NCBI GenBank assembly: GCA_027619595.1
Contig: JAQCHP010000033.1
Coordinates: 1-38,695 of the forward strand
DNA: 38,695 nucleotides
Direction: 5' to 3'
Origin: Planctomycetota bacterium
GTDB taxonomy: Bacteria > Planctomycetota > Planctomycetia > Pirellulales > Pirellulaceae
Part shown: one piece after another, positions 1 to 8,239 of the stretch
Layout of the letters: each line of letters opens with the position of its first letter
Position numbering within the stretch: the first letter of the stretch is position 1
Made by a program: the position numbers and the translations under genes
Notes under the pieces: model-generated
The model's input: the letters and a program-made list of their open reading frames with translations, nothing else
Databases searched by the model: none
Told to the model about the DNA's origin: nothing

Positions 1-431
1 GGACTTGTCCTGGGTGTATTTCTCGGAGTGCACGTTGCGACAAAATTAATTTTATCGAAGGTCGCCGCCTCTTCAATGTACGGGAGTAAAAAAGTTGACC
101 AACCCCAGCCAATGTAATAACCTTCGCCCGTCACATTATCAGCAGCGGTGGGGGTACATTGGTTATTCACCCAAACGAATGTACCAGCGGGGAAAGCCCC
201 CATTTGTGCGTGATAATTATGCATCCCGATACCGACCTGCTTAAAATTATTGGTGCACTGTGCCTTACGCGCTGCTTCACGTGCCGCCTGCACCGCCGGC
301 AACAGTAACGCCACCAAGATCCCAATGATTGCGATCACGACCAGTAATTCGACCAACGTAAATGCGGCGTGTGACACTTTACGTACAGGCACGCCTTTAC
401 GAGCCCTAAGAACCTCGAGCAGATGGTACAT
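1..431 (-). CDS. DUF1559 pseudopilin-like protein (N-terminal part, runs off the window edge)
   Basis: Translating the minus strand from the ATG at 431 gives a protein with an N-terminal type IV prepilin-like motif: [20 protein letters not shown] is followed by [17 protein letters not shown], then a region with conserved [16 protein letters not shown]-type sequence. This is the signature of the DUF1559 family, which is expanded in planctomycetes and thought to be exported by a type II secretion or pseudopilus-like route; its exact function is unknown. The short basic leader ending at the F-T-L-V-E cleavage site is about 22 residues. Only about 143 residues are inside the window and the C-terminal beta-rich part is missing. 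It lies 50 bp downstream of a decayed lipoprotein gene on the same strand. Family assignment is firm; function is inference. Confidence 0.93.
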   Translation of the reverse strand, partial: MYHLLEVLRARKGVPVRKVSHAAFTLVELLVVIAIIGILVALLLPAVQAAREAARKAQCTNNFKQVGIGMHNYHAQMGAFPAGTFVWVNNQCTPTAADNVTGEGYYIGWGWSTFLLPYIEEAATFDKINFVATCTPRNTPRTS

Positions 432-481
432 TTTGAACTCCACAGATAATAAAAATTTACAAACGACTCGGGAGGTGACAA

Positions 482-929
482 CTATGGCTGGAGGTCAAAA
501 TCATGCTTCTTCTGCCGTACTCCACTTTGATCCGCCATCTTCAATTCATCTTCAAATCAGTATTTACGTTGTACTTTTCGGGCAACGGTTGATTTGGGGG
601 CTTCGCAAAGGGTCCTGGACGGTAACTGGCATAATCGGCCGCAGTGTGTCCAGTAATTTGCACATGGTACGTGCTAATTGACACTCCTTTTGTGATCGAT
701 GTGTCGCAGGGCCCATCCTTAAAATCGGTGCCCATCTCTAAAATTGGTGATTGTCAGCGGAGCATTCGAGCCCTCATCGGGAATTAACTGAATCTTCCCG
801 GCCTCGACGGTAGCCCCCGTTGAAGCGCACGTCGCCCGATAAATCAACCCGATCAACTCAGGAACCCCAGCAGCCACACATGAACAACAAGGGGGTCAAA
901 CCGATCCACCGCATCGGTCCGTTTACCAT
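482..929 (-). pseudogene. Decayed small lipoprotein (carboxypeptidase regulatory-like fold), paralogue of 1505-1942
   Basis: No single open frame covers this stretch, but all three minus-strand frames joined together give a protein collinear with the intact lipoprotein at 1505-1942: a signal peptide with PLLFMCGCWGS, then VDLSGDVRFNG, ATVEAGKIQLIPDEGSNAPL, DTSITKGVS, LPEKYNVNTDLK and a final HDFDLQP. The lesions can be located. There is a TGA at 858-860 just after the signal peptide. A run of five C at 814-818 (G on the coding strand) has one base too many. A 19-bp imperfect tandem duplication is at 711-729/730-748. An 11-bp tandem duplication is at 536-546/547-557. Removing one unit of each duplication and one G restores the frame throughout. 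Start and stop are taken from the ATG at 929 and TAG at 482-484. Confidence 0.85.
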
Positions 930-1504
930 TCAAATCCCCCACGCCAATCCCGCATCGATCCCTTGGCATCCGTCGCTACTGAAATATCACCGCACCCTCC
1001 ATAGTCCCCGCAATAATGCCGACTATAATCTTGGAGTCATTTTCTGTAAAGAAGCAAGTTTCCAAAATAATCCTCGTCACCCCACCGCCCGGTAACGCAA
1101 AGAAGCAGTCATCGTCGTGCAACGGCAATGCCGTTGCCGACAGCTTCGTAGGCACTTCGTCGCGGTTTCTTGCTCATCATGTTGAGCCGTAGGCCGAAGG
1201 CGTACGCGTTCTCGGTACCCGCGTACTAGATATAGCCAACTTCGGCTGACGGTCAAACAAAGAGAGTAGGCCTTCGGCTGGCGGTCAAACAAAGGGCGGA
1301 CGCCTGCGGCTTGCCGTTAAACGCAATACCGTTCAACGAAGCACGAAACTGCGACGCAGTGCGAAAAATGGGCTTATCCATTTCCCTCATTCATTTGCGT
1401 AAACCGCCCATTTGTGCGTTGGAGAGCGACCGGCCACTCGCAATCCCGGTTTATTGAACGATATTTCCGTTAAACGAAGAATGGACCGACGGCCATATCC
1501 AACA
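930..1504. other. Gene-free spacer between the decayed and intact lipoprotein copies
   Basis: About 575 bp without a supported gene. It holds a three-unit tandem repeat of 32 bp (listed separately) and a minus-strand open stretch of roughly 55 codons around 985-1150 containing ALPGGGVTRIILETCFF, which I do not recognise and which lacks a convincing start. The rest is low-information sequence with several short inverted runs. Confidence 0.5.
1240..1335. repeat. Degenerate tandem repeat, 3 units of 32 bp
   Basis: Units begin at 1240, 1272 and 1304. Units 1 and 2 share cttcggctgrcggtcaaaca followed by aag; unit 3 is more diverged (ctgcggcttgccgttaaac). Spacing is exactly 32 bp. It lies in the spacer between the two lipoprotein copies. 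No coding potential is apparent. Confidence 0.75.
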
Positions 1505-1942
1505 CTAGTCCAGCACGAAATCATGTACCTTGGACCGTTCCCCACTTGTCAATTCTAACTTCAGTTCCGACTTGCTGTTGTATTTCTCTGGTAGAACATC
1601 TTCAACCGGGACCGGGATTTCGTCTCCGTTCACCATTTTCGGCGCGGCCGCTGCATTGGTCCGCCTCGCCGTGATCTCGACGCGATATTTGCCCAGGGGC
1701 ACTCCATTCTCGAACGAGGTGTCATAACTTCCGCCCCGGAACGGAACGAGGGTCAACGGCGCATTGGTCCCTGGCTCTGGAATGAACCGGATTTCGCCGA
1801 CGTCCAGGGGCTCGCCGCGATAGGAAAGCTTGCCTGACAATACAACGCGCCCCTGTCCCGCGTCGCCACAGCCAACCCACGATACTAGACTCGCCAGCAG
1901 GCAGAAATTGATCACGCAGCGAACGAAAGAGTTTCTACACAT
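1505..1942 (-). CDS. Small secreted lipoprotein with carboxypeptidase regulatory-like (transthyretin-type) fold
   Basis: A 145-residue protein with a hydrophobic leader ending in a lipobox-like V-G-C (LASLVSWVGCGD), so the mature protein probably starts at that cysteine and is anchored in a membrane. The rest matches the short beta-sandwich proteins common in planctomycetes: LSGKLSYRGEPLDVGEIRFI, then PLGKYRVEITA, and the C-terminal LPEKYNSKSELKLEL...HDFVL. This family is typically encoded beside DUF1559 genes, as here with one decayed copy in between. Molecular role is unknown; a carbohydrate or surface-protein interaction is only a guess. Start is the only ATG that includes the complete signal peptide. 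Confidence 0.85.
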   Translation of the reverse strand: MCRNSFVRCVINFCLLASLVSWVGCGDAGQGRVVLSGKLSYRGEPLDVGEIRFIPEPGTNAPLTLVPFRGGSYDTSFENGVPLGKYRVEITARRTNAAAAPKMVNGDEIPVPVEDVLPEKYNSKSELKLELTSGERSKVHDFVLD

Positions 1943-2161
1943 AAAAAGACATTTCCAAGCTCTGTGTCCATTCGACTTTCCTTTAACTCACAGTGTGGCG
2001 ACCGGTTATGTCGCTCTGTAAGTCAAGTACCGCGGCCATCGCGGTTTATCAGGCCGATTATACCTCGTTGGACAGCTTGCGGGAAGCCACAACGGGCCGA
2101 TACCATGTCGAACGTTCGTGTTCGTATTGCTCTTTACCCCATCCAACCAGGTACGCCTCCC

Positions 2162-2971
2162 ATGGACTTGAAGCTCGAAAACCAGATTGTGGTCGTACTC
2201 GGTGCAGCGGGAGGGATTGGCCGGGCCATCGCACATCGGTTTCTGGAAGAAAAATGCCGAGTCGTACTGGCCGATCGCAACGACATGGTGGAACAGGTCG
2301 CCCAGGAACTGCATCAAATCACCGGCGGGGATACGTTGCCCGTGATGCTGGACGTGACAAAATACGACGAGGTTACGGCGTTGATGGACAGCGTCTTGAC
2401 GCAATGGGGTGCGTTGGACCATCTCATCGTTGCCGTGGGTGCCGGTTCCGGCAAGTTCGGCGATCCCTTTTGGAATTTATCACCCGTCGACTGGCCTGCC
2501 ATCGTCGAACAGAACTTAATGTCGGTGGTCAACGCTGCCCATGCCGCCGTACCGCACATGGTACCGCGCTGCCTCGGCACGATGCTATTCGTATCCTCGG
2601 TAGCGGGACAAATCGGATCGACCACCGATCCCCCTTATAGCGCCGCCAAGGCGGCTGTCATCAACTTCGGCCAATGTGCCGCACGTGACCTAGCGCGACA
2701 CAATATCCGGGTCAATATCCTGTCCCCCGGCATGGTCAAGACCGGGCTCAATCAGCTCACCCATCAAGCGTGGCAAAAAATGGACCCAAGTCGTGCATCC
2801 GTCTCCTACGAAGATTGGGCGGCGGAAAAAATTCAGCGAGTCACCCCACTGGGCCGTTGGCAGACCCCCGACAACATGGCCGATATGGCTGTGTTTCTTG
2901 CCTCCCACCGGGCCGCCAATGTGACTGGACAAACGCTCAACGTCGACGGCGGGCAAGTCATGCACGCTTAA
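2162..2971 (+). CDS. SDR family NAD(P)-dependent oxidoreductase
   Basis: A 269-residue classical short-chain dehydrogenase/reductase. It has the cofactor motif near residues 14-20 (GAAGGIG), an Asp after strand beta-2 (VVLADRN) that usually indicates NAD(H) preference, a catalytic Ser at 145-146 (FVSS), and the Y159-x3-K163 pair (PYSAAK). The C-terminus ends with the family-typical GQTLNVDGG. The reading frame is open further upstream (to 1964), but MDLKLENQIVVVLG at 2162 is the usual SDR beginning, so I chose that ATG; no strong Shine-Dalgarno precedes it. It opens the plus-strand sugar locus, 158 bp before the lactonase-like gene, so oxidation of a sugar or sugar alcohol is a reasonable but unproven role. 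Confidence 0.88.
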   Translation: MDLKLENQIVVVLGAAGGIGRAIAHRFLEEKCRVVLADRNDMVEQVAQELHQITGGDTLPVMLDVTKYDEVTALMDSVLTQWGALDHLIVAVGAGSGKFGDPFWNLSPVDWPAIVEQNLMSVVNAAHAAVPHMVPRCLGTMLFVSSVAGQIGSTTDPPYSAAKAAVINFGQCAARDLARHNIRVNILSPGMVKTGLNQLTHQAWQKMDPSRASVSYEDWAAEKIQRVTPLGRWQTPDNMADMAVFLASHRAANVTGQTLNVDGGQVMHA

Positions 2972-3129
2972 AATTATATTAGGCCACGGAAGCGGGTGAA
3001 TCCCAACCTCGCATGCAGGTCGATTGCACTTTCACAAGACGCCGCCGGCGCTCACGCTCTGCCCCCGGGTTGATGCTTGGGTCGAACTGGCGACAATCGA
3101 ATCAATAAAAAAAAGCAGAGAACCACGTC

Positions 3130-4293
3130 ATGCAAAAAAGATCCGTACAGGGGACGGCAAACCGTAGGGCCACCCTCGTGGCGATACTGGCATTAAGTCT
3201 GGGCGACTTCCAAACGGCTGCCAGGGCCAAAGATCCGTTGGTCTTCCTCTGTGGTTCCACTCAAGATGCGGAAATCGATGGGATCCACGTCTATCGGATG
3301 AACGCCCAAACGGGTTCGATGCGACATATGAACGCGGGTCGTGGCCTGCAGAGTCCCTCGTACATCGCGTTTCACCCGACCGGGAAATACCTTTACGCCG
3401 TGGGGAGTTCACCGCAAGTCGCGGCCGATTCCGGCGCGGTTGCTGCATTTTCGCTCGATCACGCCACAGGTGCGTTAGAGCTGCTCAATATCCAATCTTC
3501 GGCGGGACCGGTCCCCTGCCATCTTGTGGTCGATGCGATGGGGACAGCGGTGCTGGTGGCCAATTATGCGGGCGGTAGTGTCGCCTCCCTTCCTCTCGGT
3601 TTGCAGGGTGAACTTGGCCCGGCGGCCTCCGTTCACCGCCACGTCAGCGACCCACCGGGATCAATAAGTGCACGTGCCCATTCGGTCAATCTCGATCCGC
3701 TCAGCCGTTTTGCCTGTGCCGCCGAGTTGGGACTCGACCAGCTACGAATGTACCGTTTCGATTCCGCCACCGCGACAATGACTCCCCACACACCACCATA
3801 TGTCAGTGTGGCGGCCGGCTCGGGTCCACGGCACGGCGCATTCCACCCTACGGGCAAGTTTTTCTATATGATCAACGAAACCAACTGTACTTTGGACGCC
3901 TTTCAATACGACACGGGCACCGGAACGATGCGACACTTGGAACGCGTCCCCACAATCCCGGTACCCTTTCAACATGGTTTTTCGACGGCGGAATTGTTGT
4001 TTCATCCCTCCGGAAAGTTTCTTTATGGCTCCAATCGCGGCCACGATACCATCGTTATTTTCGCTGTGGATGAAGATACGGGAAAACTCACCGTGGTCGG
4101 GCACGAATCGACCCGCGGCAAGACTCCCCGTAATTTTGGCTTCGACCCAACCGGAACGTTCTTGTTCGCCGCCAATCAGGAAAGTGATTCGGTCGTTCAA
4201 TTTCGCGTTGACGCAGCCACAGGAAAATTGTCGGCTACCGGCGTTGTGCTGGTGATCCATGAACCTCTGTGTGTGAAAAGTTTAGCCAATTGA
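3130..4293 (+). CDS. Secreted lactonase-family beta-propeller (6-phosphogluconolactonase-like)
   Basis: A 387-residue protein with a signal peptide of about 33 residues (RRATLVAILALSLGDFQTAARA). The mature part has the repeating blade pattern of the seven-bladed lactonase family: FHPTGKYLYAVG, VANYAGGSVASLPL, GPRHGAFHPTGKFFY, FHPSGKFLYGSNRGHDTI and GFDPTGTFLFAANQESD. The asparagine-rich NYAGGSV and SNRGHDT segments are typical of the YbhE/Pgl-type 6-phosphogluconolactonases. In planctomycetes secreted members are common and their substrates are not established; hydrolysis of an aldonolactone made by the neighbouring dehydrogenases is the contextual inference. Length is normal for the family. 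Confidence 0.88.
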   Translation: MQKRSVQGTANRRATLVAILALSLGDFQTAARAKDPLVFLCGSTQDAEIDGIHVYRMNAQTGSMRHMNAGRGLQSPSYIAFHPTGKYLYAVGSSPQVAADSGAVAAFSLDHATGALELLNIQSSAGPVPCHLVVDAMGTAVLVANYAGGSVASLPLGLQGELGPAASVHRHVSDPPGSISARAHSVNLDPLSRFACAAELGLDQLRMYRFDSATATMTPHTPPYVSVAAGSGPRHGAFHPTGKFFYMINETNCTLDAFQYDTGTGTMRHLERVPTIPVPFQHGFSTAELLFHPSGKFLYGSNRGHDTIVIFAVDEDTGKLTVVGHESTRGKTPRNFGFDPTGTFLFAANQESDSVVQFRVDAATGKLSATGVVLVIHEPLCVKSLAN

Positions 4294-4341
4294 CGACCTG
4301 GCCTGGAACGGCGTCCCCTTCTTTTTGATCCTCCAATTTAA

Positions 4342-6777
4342 ATGATGAGTACAGGCATGAATGCTTTTTGGATGGCCCATGGGTGGCGTGTGACAGGTTG
4401 GTTCTTCTTTGTGATCGGCGGCGCGGTATCCGCGATGGCAGACCTGCCGGAGAGTAATCGTGCCTTTCGGACGATATTCAACAACGACACCGACAATGTC
4501 TTGTACGCCGTTGATTCTGGCCAGTCGCCCCAGAACATCGTGGCCGACTACCGGCGCGCGATCGCTCAAATTGCCGAATCGCGGCCCGGGATCATGGCGC
4601 AAAATGTCGGCAACCCCGATCCTGTGATCTATCGCAGTCGAGAGGCGACTGCCTGGAGCAAATACATCGACGGCCCCGTCTCGATTTCGATGAACAAGAT
4701 GATCGAGGCAGGGACCGACCCGTTGCAAGTGACCATTGAGGTTTGCCGTGAGCATGGCGTCCCCGTGGTGGCCAGTTATCGCATGAATGCGGAAGACTTT
4801 TATGAGGAAGGGTTAGAAATCCAAGACTTCGGTCGGAAACACAAGCATCTAGCAATTCCCGGTGCCTTTTGCCTCGATCCGGCCCATCCCGTAGTGTACC
4901 AGCATCGGATGGCGATTTTTCGAGAGGTAGCCGAGAACTACGACATTGACGGGATCGAATTCGATTTTCGACGTTGGACACACATGATCTCGGATCCACT
5001 GCAGAACCATCCGATCCTCACCCGCATGGTACGTGAGACCCGCCAAATGCTGGACGAAGTGGCCAAACGCAAAGGCAAGAAACGCTTGATTCTCGGGGTG
5101 CGTGTCGGCCCGTCGCTCGACACGCCCCAGGAGGTTGCCAAGTACGCGGGTTTAAAACCTGGAAATCGCAAAGTCGATCCGTCGTGTCGGGAATTGGGAC
5201 TCGATGTAAAGACCTGGGTGCAAGAAGGACTGGTGAGCTACATCTGTCCTTCTCTGTTCTGGCCCTCCTGGCCCGGGCTCCCGAGAACACGTGAATTCTC
5301 CGAATTGGCCAAGGGGCACGACATCGGAATCTATCCCACCATCTTCCCGCGACCGGCGTGGCTCGACGATTCGGGGGATGTTGTCAACCGTGGTCCCATC
5401 GAACCGTCGGACCGAGATACGCTGCAGGAATACAAAGATGGATTCTGTAACCTGACTCTTCGATGCTACGACGAAGGTGCCGACGGAGTGAGTATGTTCA
5501 ATTGGTACTATCACTTGCACCTGTCGCGCATGCCGCGCCAGTGGCAATCGTACTACGGCTACGGTATGGGCGGCTCGGCGATTCAAAAGTATCTGCTCTC
5601 GATTATGGGAGACCGACAGGCGGTCGGCAATTACCAACGGCAATCGTGGTATTGGCCGCCCGAATATGAATCGCTCTTGACCGACGTAGTGAAGGTTACT
5701 CCGAGTATCACAGTCCATCATCCGCGACAGATACCGCCTCAGTTGGCTGCCCAACGGAACCTCGTGGGGATCGCCAACGACGCGCAACCCACCCTGGGAA
5801 TGCTTCCGTCCGGCGACGCAATCTTGGTGCTGAGCCATTCCTACGACGACGTGGCACCAGGTAAGGTCCAAGACGAGCAATTCCTCAGTCGTTCCGCCGA
5901 CGGAGGCCGGAAATGGAGCCGTCCCGTTGGAATTCCCTTGATCGGACGTCACCCACACATGACGACTCTTCCTGATGGCACGATACTCGTCACCTCGTTT
6001 TTGATGGCGAACGATACGGCAAACGTTCCAGGTTACGCGTCGACTTTTCTGCATCGTTCCATTGACGGTGGCAAACGTTGGACTTCGGTCCGACTGTCCG
6101 CCACGGAGCGAGTCTCACGAGATACCCTACGCACAAGTCACAATGTCGTGCTGTTGCCGAACGGTGAGTTGTTGTTGGGCGTGTCGTCGGACCAGGAGGG
6201 GAACTTTCTCTGGCGCTCGGAAGATAAAGGAATCACGTGGGACAAGTCGCTTACTTCAGTTTTTAGCGATCCATCGGTCTCTTTTGCGGGGGCCCAGATC
6301 TGGTCGGGCGCAAATGGGGAATTGTGGTGCGTGGCCAGCTCAGGTGATCCTCAGAACCCGGCTGCCATGGAGTCGGAAGCTCTTCAACGTCAATGGAAGA
6401 TCTATCAATCCAAGGACAATGGCCGGTCGTGGCAGCCGTCGGATTTGATATTAAACTCGGACGGGCGATATGCGTCGCGGAACGAGTTGCACGATTTGCG
6501 CGTGTTATGGACCCTCACTGATTTTGCTGAGCCATCGGCTGGATCCGCCGCAGCACGGGGAGTTCAAGGGATTCTGGGCCCATCTGCGACCGTAGGTCCT
6601 GCCTTTGAGGTTGCTCAGGATATATTGCAACTGGCAGACGCCAAGTCGTCTCGCTTGAATGCCCCGAGTAGCACGATCGAAACCAAAGATGGTCAGCTCT
6701 TAACGGCGTATTCCTATCGTGATTCACGTGACGTTTCGCATGTGATGGTGGTGAGGTGGCAACTGCCGAAGCAATAG
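4342..6777 (+). CDS. TIM-barrel glycoside-hydrolase-like domain fused to a sialidase-type beta-propeller
   Basis: An 811-residue secreted protein with a signal peptide near residues 15-33 (WRVTGWFFFVIGGAVSAMA). Residues about 35-430 look like a glycosyl-hydrolase TIM barrel of the family-10-like/DUF187 type: repeated strands with YDIDGIEFDFRRW near 200-212, RLILGVRVGPSL and LVSYICPSLFWPSW. Residues about 470-811 are a BNR/sialidase propeller with four Asp-boxes: RSADGGRKW near 516, RSIDGGKRW near 571, RSEDKGITW near 623 and QSKDNGRSW near 687. It ends with LLTAYSYRD...VVRW, also seen in the 8240-9610 protein. The likely role is cleavage of a surface or environmental glycan. The active-site arginine triad of true sialidases was not confirmed, so the propeller may bind rather than cleave. 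A dispersed repeat follows its stop codon. Confidence 0.87.
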   Translation: MMSTGMNAFWMAHGWRVTGWFFFVIGGAVSAMADLPESNRAFRTIFNNDTDNVLYAVDSGQSPQNIVADYRRAIAQIAESRPGIMAQNVGNPDPVIYRSREATAWSKYIDGPVSISMNKMIEAGTDPLQVTIEVCREHGVPVVASYRMNAEDFYEEGLEIQDFGRKHKHLAIPGAFCLDPAHPVVYQHRMAIFREVAENYDIDGIEFDFRRWTHMISDPLQNHPILTRMVRETRQMLDEVAKRKGKKRLILGVRVGPSLDTPQEVAKYAGLKPGNRKVDPSCRELGLDVKTWVQEGLVSYICPSLFWPSWPGLPRTREFSELAKGHDIGIYPTIFPRPAWLDDSGDVVNRGPIEPSDRDTLQEYKDGFCNLTLRCYDEGADGVSMFNWYYHLHLSRMPRQWQSYYGYGMGGSAIQKYLLSIMGDRQAVGNYQRQSWYWPPEYESLLTDVVKVTPSITVHHPRQIPPQLAAQRNLVGIANDAQPTLGMLPSGDAILVLSHSYDDVAPGKVQDEQFLSRSADGGRKWSRPVGIPLIGRHPHMTTLPDGTILVTSFLMANDTANVPGYASTFLHRSIDGGKRWTSVRLSATERVSRDTLRTSHNVVLLPNGELLLGVSSDQEGNFLWRSEDKGITWDKSLTSVFSDPSVSFAGAQIWSGANGELWCVASSGDPQNPAAMESEALQRQWKIYQSKDNGRSWQPSDLILNSDGRYASRNELHDLRVLWTLTDFAEPSAGSAAARGVQGILGPSATVGPAFEVAQDILQLADAKSSRLNAPSSTIETKDGQLLTAYSYRDSRDVSHVMVVRWQLPKQ

Positions 6778-6793
6778 GAAATGGGTTTTATCG

Positions 6794-6942
6794 TTCGAAA
6801 AGCAGCCAACGCAGGATCCGTCGTTTAAGCGCGACGCGTAGGAGCTTGCCGGTAACCCATATTCCATCGGAACCGATATCCCACCGGCAAGCTCCGGAGA
6901 CGAGCGCGTGCACCGGGTACCAGGGAGCACCGCAAATGCAAG
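6794..6942. repeat. Dispersed hairpin repeat element, copy 1
   Basis: This copy aligns base for base with copy 2 at 7005-7153 with few mismatches and no indels. It contains a perfect 13-bp inverted repeat, ggagcttgccggt at 6841-6853 against accggcaagctcc at 6883-6895, enclosing a second one, atcgg/ccgat at 6866-6870/6873-6877. Thus a nested hairpin can form in RNA or DNA. It begins 17 bp after the stop codon of the TIM-barrel/sialidase fusion gene. The element continues to about 7000 in a tail (tctggttatgaacacc ... gagacaagctcgg) that is also present in copy 3 at 29565-29744. Confidence 0.88.
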
Positions 6943-7004
6943 TGCAAATTGGGTTCGATCTGGTTATGAACACCGTCCCACCGAGACAAGCTCGGGTGGT
7001 GACA

Positions 7005-7153
7005 TTCGAAAAGCAGCCAACGCAGGATCCGTCGTTTAACCGCGACGCGGAGGGGCTTGCCGGTAACCCGTATTTCATCGGAACCGATATTCCACCGGCA
7101 AGCTCCGGAGACGAGCGGGTGCACCGGGTACCAGGGAGCACCGCAAATGCAAG
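7005..7153. repeat. Dispersed hairpin repeat element, copy 2 (tandem)
   Basis: Second unit of the 211-bp-period duplication. The hairpin arms are at 7052-7064 (ggggcttgccggt, one mismatch to copy 1) and 7094-7106 (accggcaagctcc). It lacks the tail that follows copies 1 and 3, so the duplication breakpoint lies at about 7153. Confidence 0.88.
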
Positions 7154-7322
7154 CCGAATCTGCGATCGGCCGTGAAGATCTCGGACAGACGGACGAGAGT
7201 TCGGACTCCGAGCTTCTCAATTGCCGGCCGACAGGGCGTTGCACGTTTTGTCACGGGTCCGTATTCTCATGCGTGCCTGTGCCGTGTCGGGACCGGGTGC
7301 TGATAAGTCAAGGAATGCGATC

Positions 7323-8210
7323 GTGAAGCCGTATCGATTTTCGAGTGTCGATCCCTACGCCGAGATGATGCCGTCGTACTTGGAGGATTATTTGCTCGAC
7401 CTTTGGTGGTGGGAGCAAAGTTTGCCAGCCGGTTGTTTGGCAGGAGCGACGTTTCTTGTGACGGGAGCGACGTACATGACCATCGGTGGCGCGGCCGCTT
7501 ATGGACTTGCCGCACACTGCGGCGTGAACGTCATTTGTCATGTCGAAAGCGACGCGGCCAAGCAGCGAATGCAGACGTTTCTTGATGCCAAAGGGGTCCG
7601 GAATGTGACCCTCCTGGTGGCCGATTTTCGGGATATGAAGTCGGTGGAAAATCTCGCGGAAGTTGTGCGGGGCATGGGGCCCTTACGCGGTATCTTGCAC
7701 GCAGCTGGGCTCACCGAATCGATGGACATCGCCAATTTTGAATACAATAAGTTGTTAGATCTGTTTCATGTGAACTTTGCTGCGGCGGCAGTGTTGTGCC
7801 GTGAGCTGTTGCCGACAATGGTGAGCCCCGTTCGTCCACTGCACGAACGACCGGCAATGGTCTTCTTTTCCTCTGGGCACGCCCGCGTTGTTTGCAATGC
7901 CGGGAATTTCGCCTACGCGATGACCAAATGTGGCCAAGAACGCTTGGCCCTCGATATCGCTCGATCGTATGCCGGTCAGATCACCGCCACGGCGATTCAA
8001 TTCGGCTGGATTGACAACCTGCGCCACCGCAGCGATGAGCAGGTGTTTCGTATGATGGTCGAAGCGGCGCAGAGCAATCTAGCACGCTGCGTGGCAACTC
8101 CGTCTGAGGCTGCTTTGGAGTGCGTACAAGCTTGTTTGCCGTCAAGCCGTTACAAATCCGGGGAGATTATCACTTTTGCAGGCGGACGATTTTCCCTGTG
8201 GCCCGGATAG
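7323..8210 (+). CDS. SDR / ketoreductase-like oxidoreductase
   Basis: A 295-residue short-chain dehydrogenase with some resemblance to polyketide-synthase ketoreductase domains: LRGILHAAGL at about 121-130, MVFFSSGHARVVCNAGNFAYAMTK with the Y198-x3-K202 pair and an upstream Ser, then QITATAIQFGWIDN. The cofactor loop is atypical (VTGATYMTIGG instead of TGxxxGxG). I chose the GTG at 7323 because aagga sits at 7310-7314, 8 bp upstream. The open frame extends back to 7221, and an ATG at 7269 is an alternative start. It is 29 bp before the next sialidase-like gene and probably co-transcribed with it. Substrate unknown; an exported or glycan-derived compound is suggested only by context. Confidence 0.82.
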   Translation: MKPYRFSSVDPYAEMMPSYLEDYLLDLWWWEQSLPAGCLAGATFLVTGATYMTIGGAAAYGLAAHCGVNVICHVESDAAKQRMQTFLDAKGVRNVTLLVADFRDMKSVENLAEVVRGMGPLRGILHAAGLTESMDIANFEYNKLLDLFHVNFAAAAVLCRELLPTMVSPVRPLHERPAMVFFSSGHARVVCNAGNFAYAMTKCGQERLALDIARSYAGQITATAIQFGWIDNLRHRSDEQVFRMMVEAAQSNLARCVATPSEAALECVQACLPSSRYKSGEIITFAGGRFSLWPG

Positions 8211-8239
8211 GAAAACTATTCTCGTGGAGTCTGTCAGTG

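Larger units (their letters stand above)
6778..7322. other. Spacer made largely of a duplicated repeat element
   Basis: This 545-bp spacer contains two near-identical 149-bp units 211 bp apart, described separately. The remaining sequence (7154-7322) precedes the SDR/KR-like gene and includes its Shine-Dalgarno at 7311-7314. The small open frames on both strands in this region are products of the repeat and do not look like genes. Confidence 0.7.

Noticed and set aside
1240-1335. CRISPR-like array at the 32-bp repeats
   Set aside because: Units are directly adjacent with no unique spacers, so this is a simple tandem repeat. The same applies to the 13-bp array at 16318-16395.
5152-6054. 300-codon open frame on the minus strand opposite the TIM-barrel/sialidase gene
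   Set aside because: It is fully antisense to a well-supported coding gene, has no domain-like pattern, and long antisense frames are common in GC-rich coding DNA.
6788-7244. Minus- and plus-strand open frames of 100-140 codons across the hairpin repeats
   Set aside because: Both are products of the duplicated non-coding element; the same frames recur with stops in copy 3 at 29500-29688.
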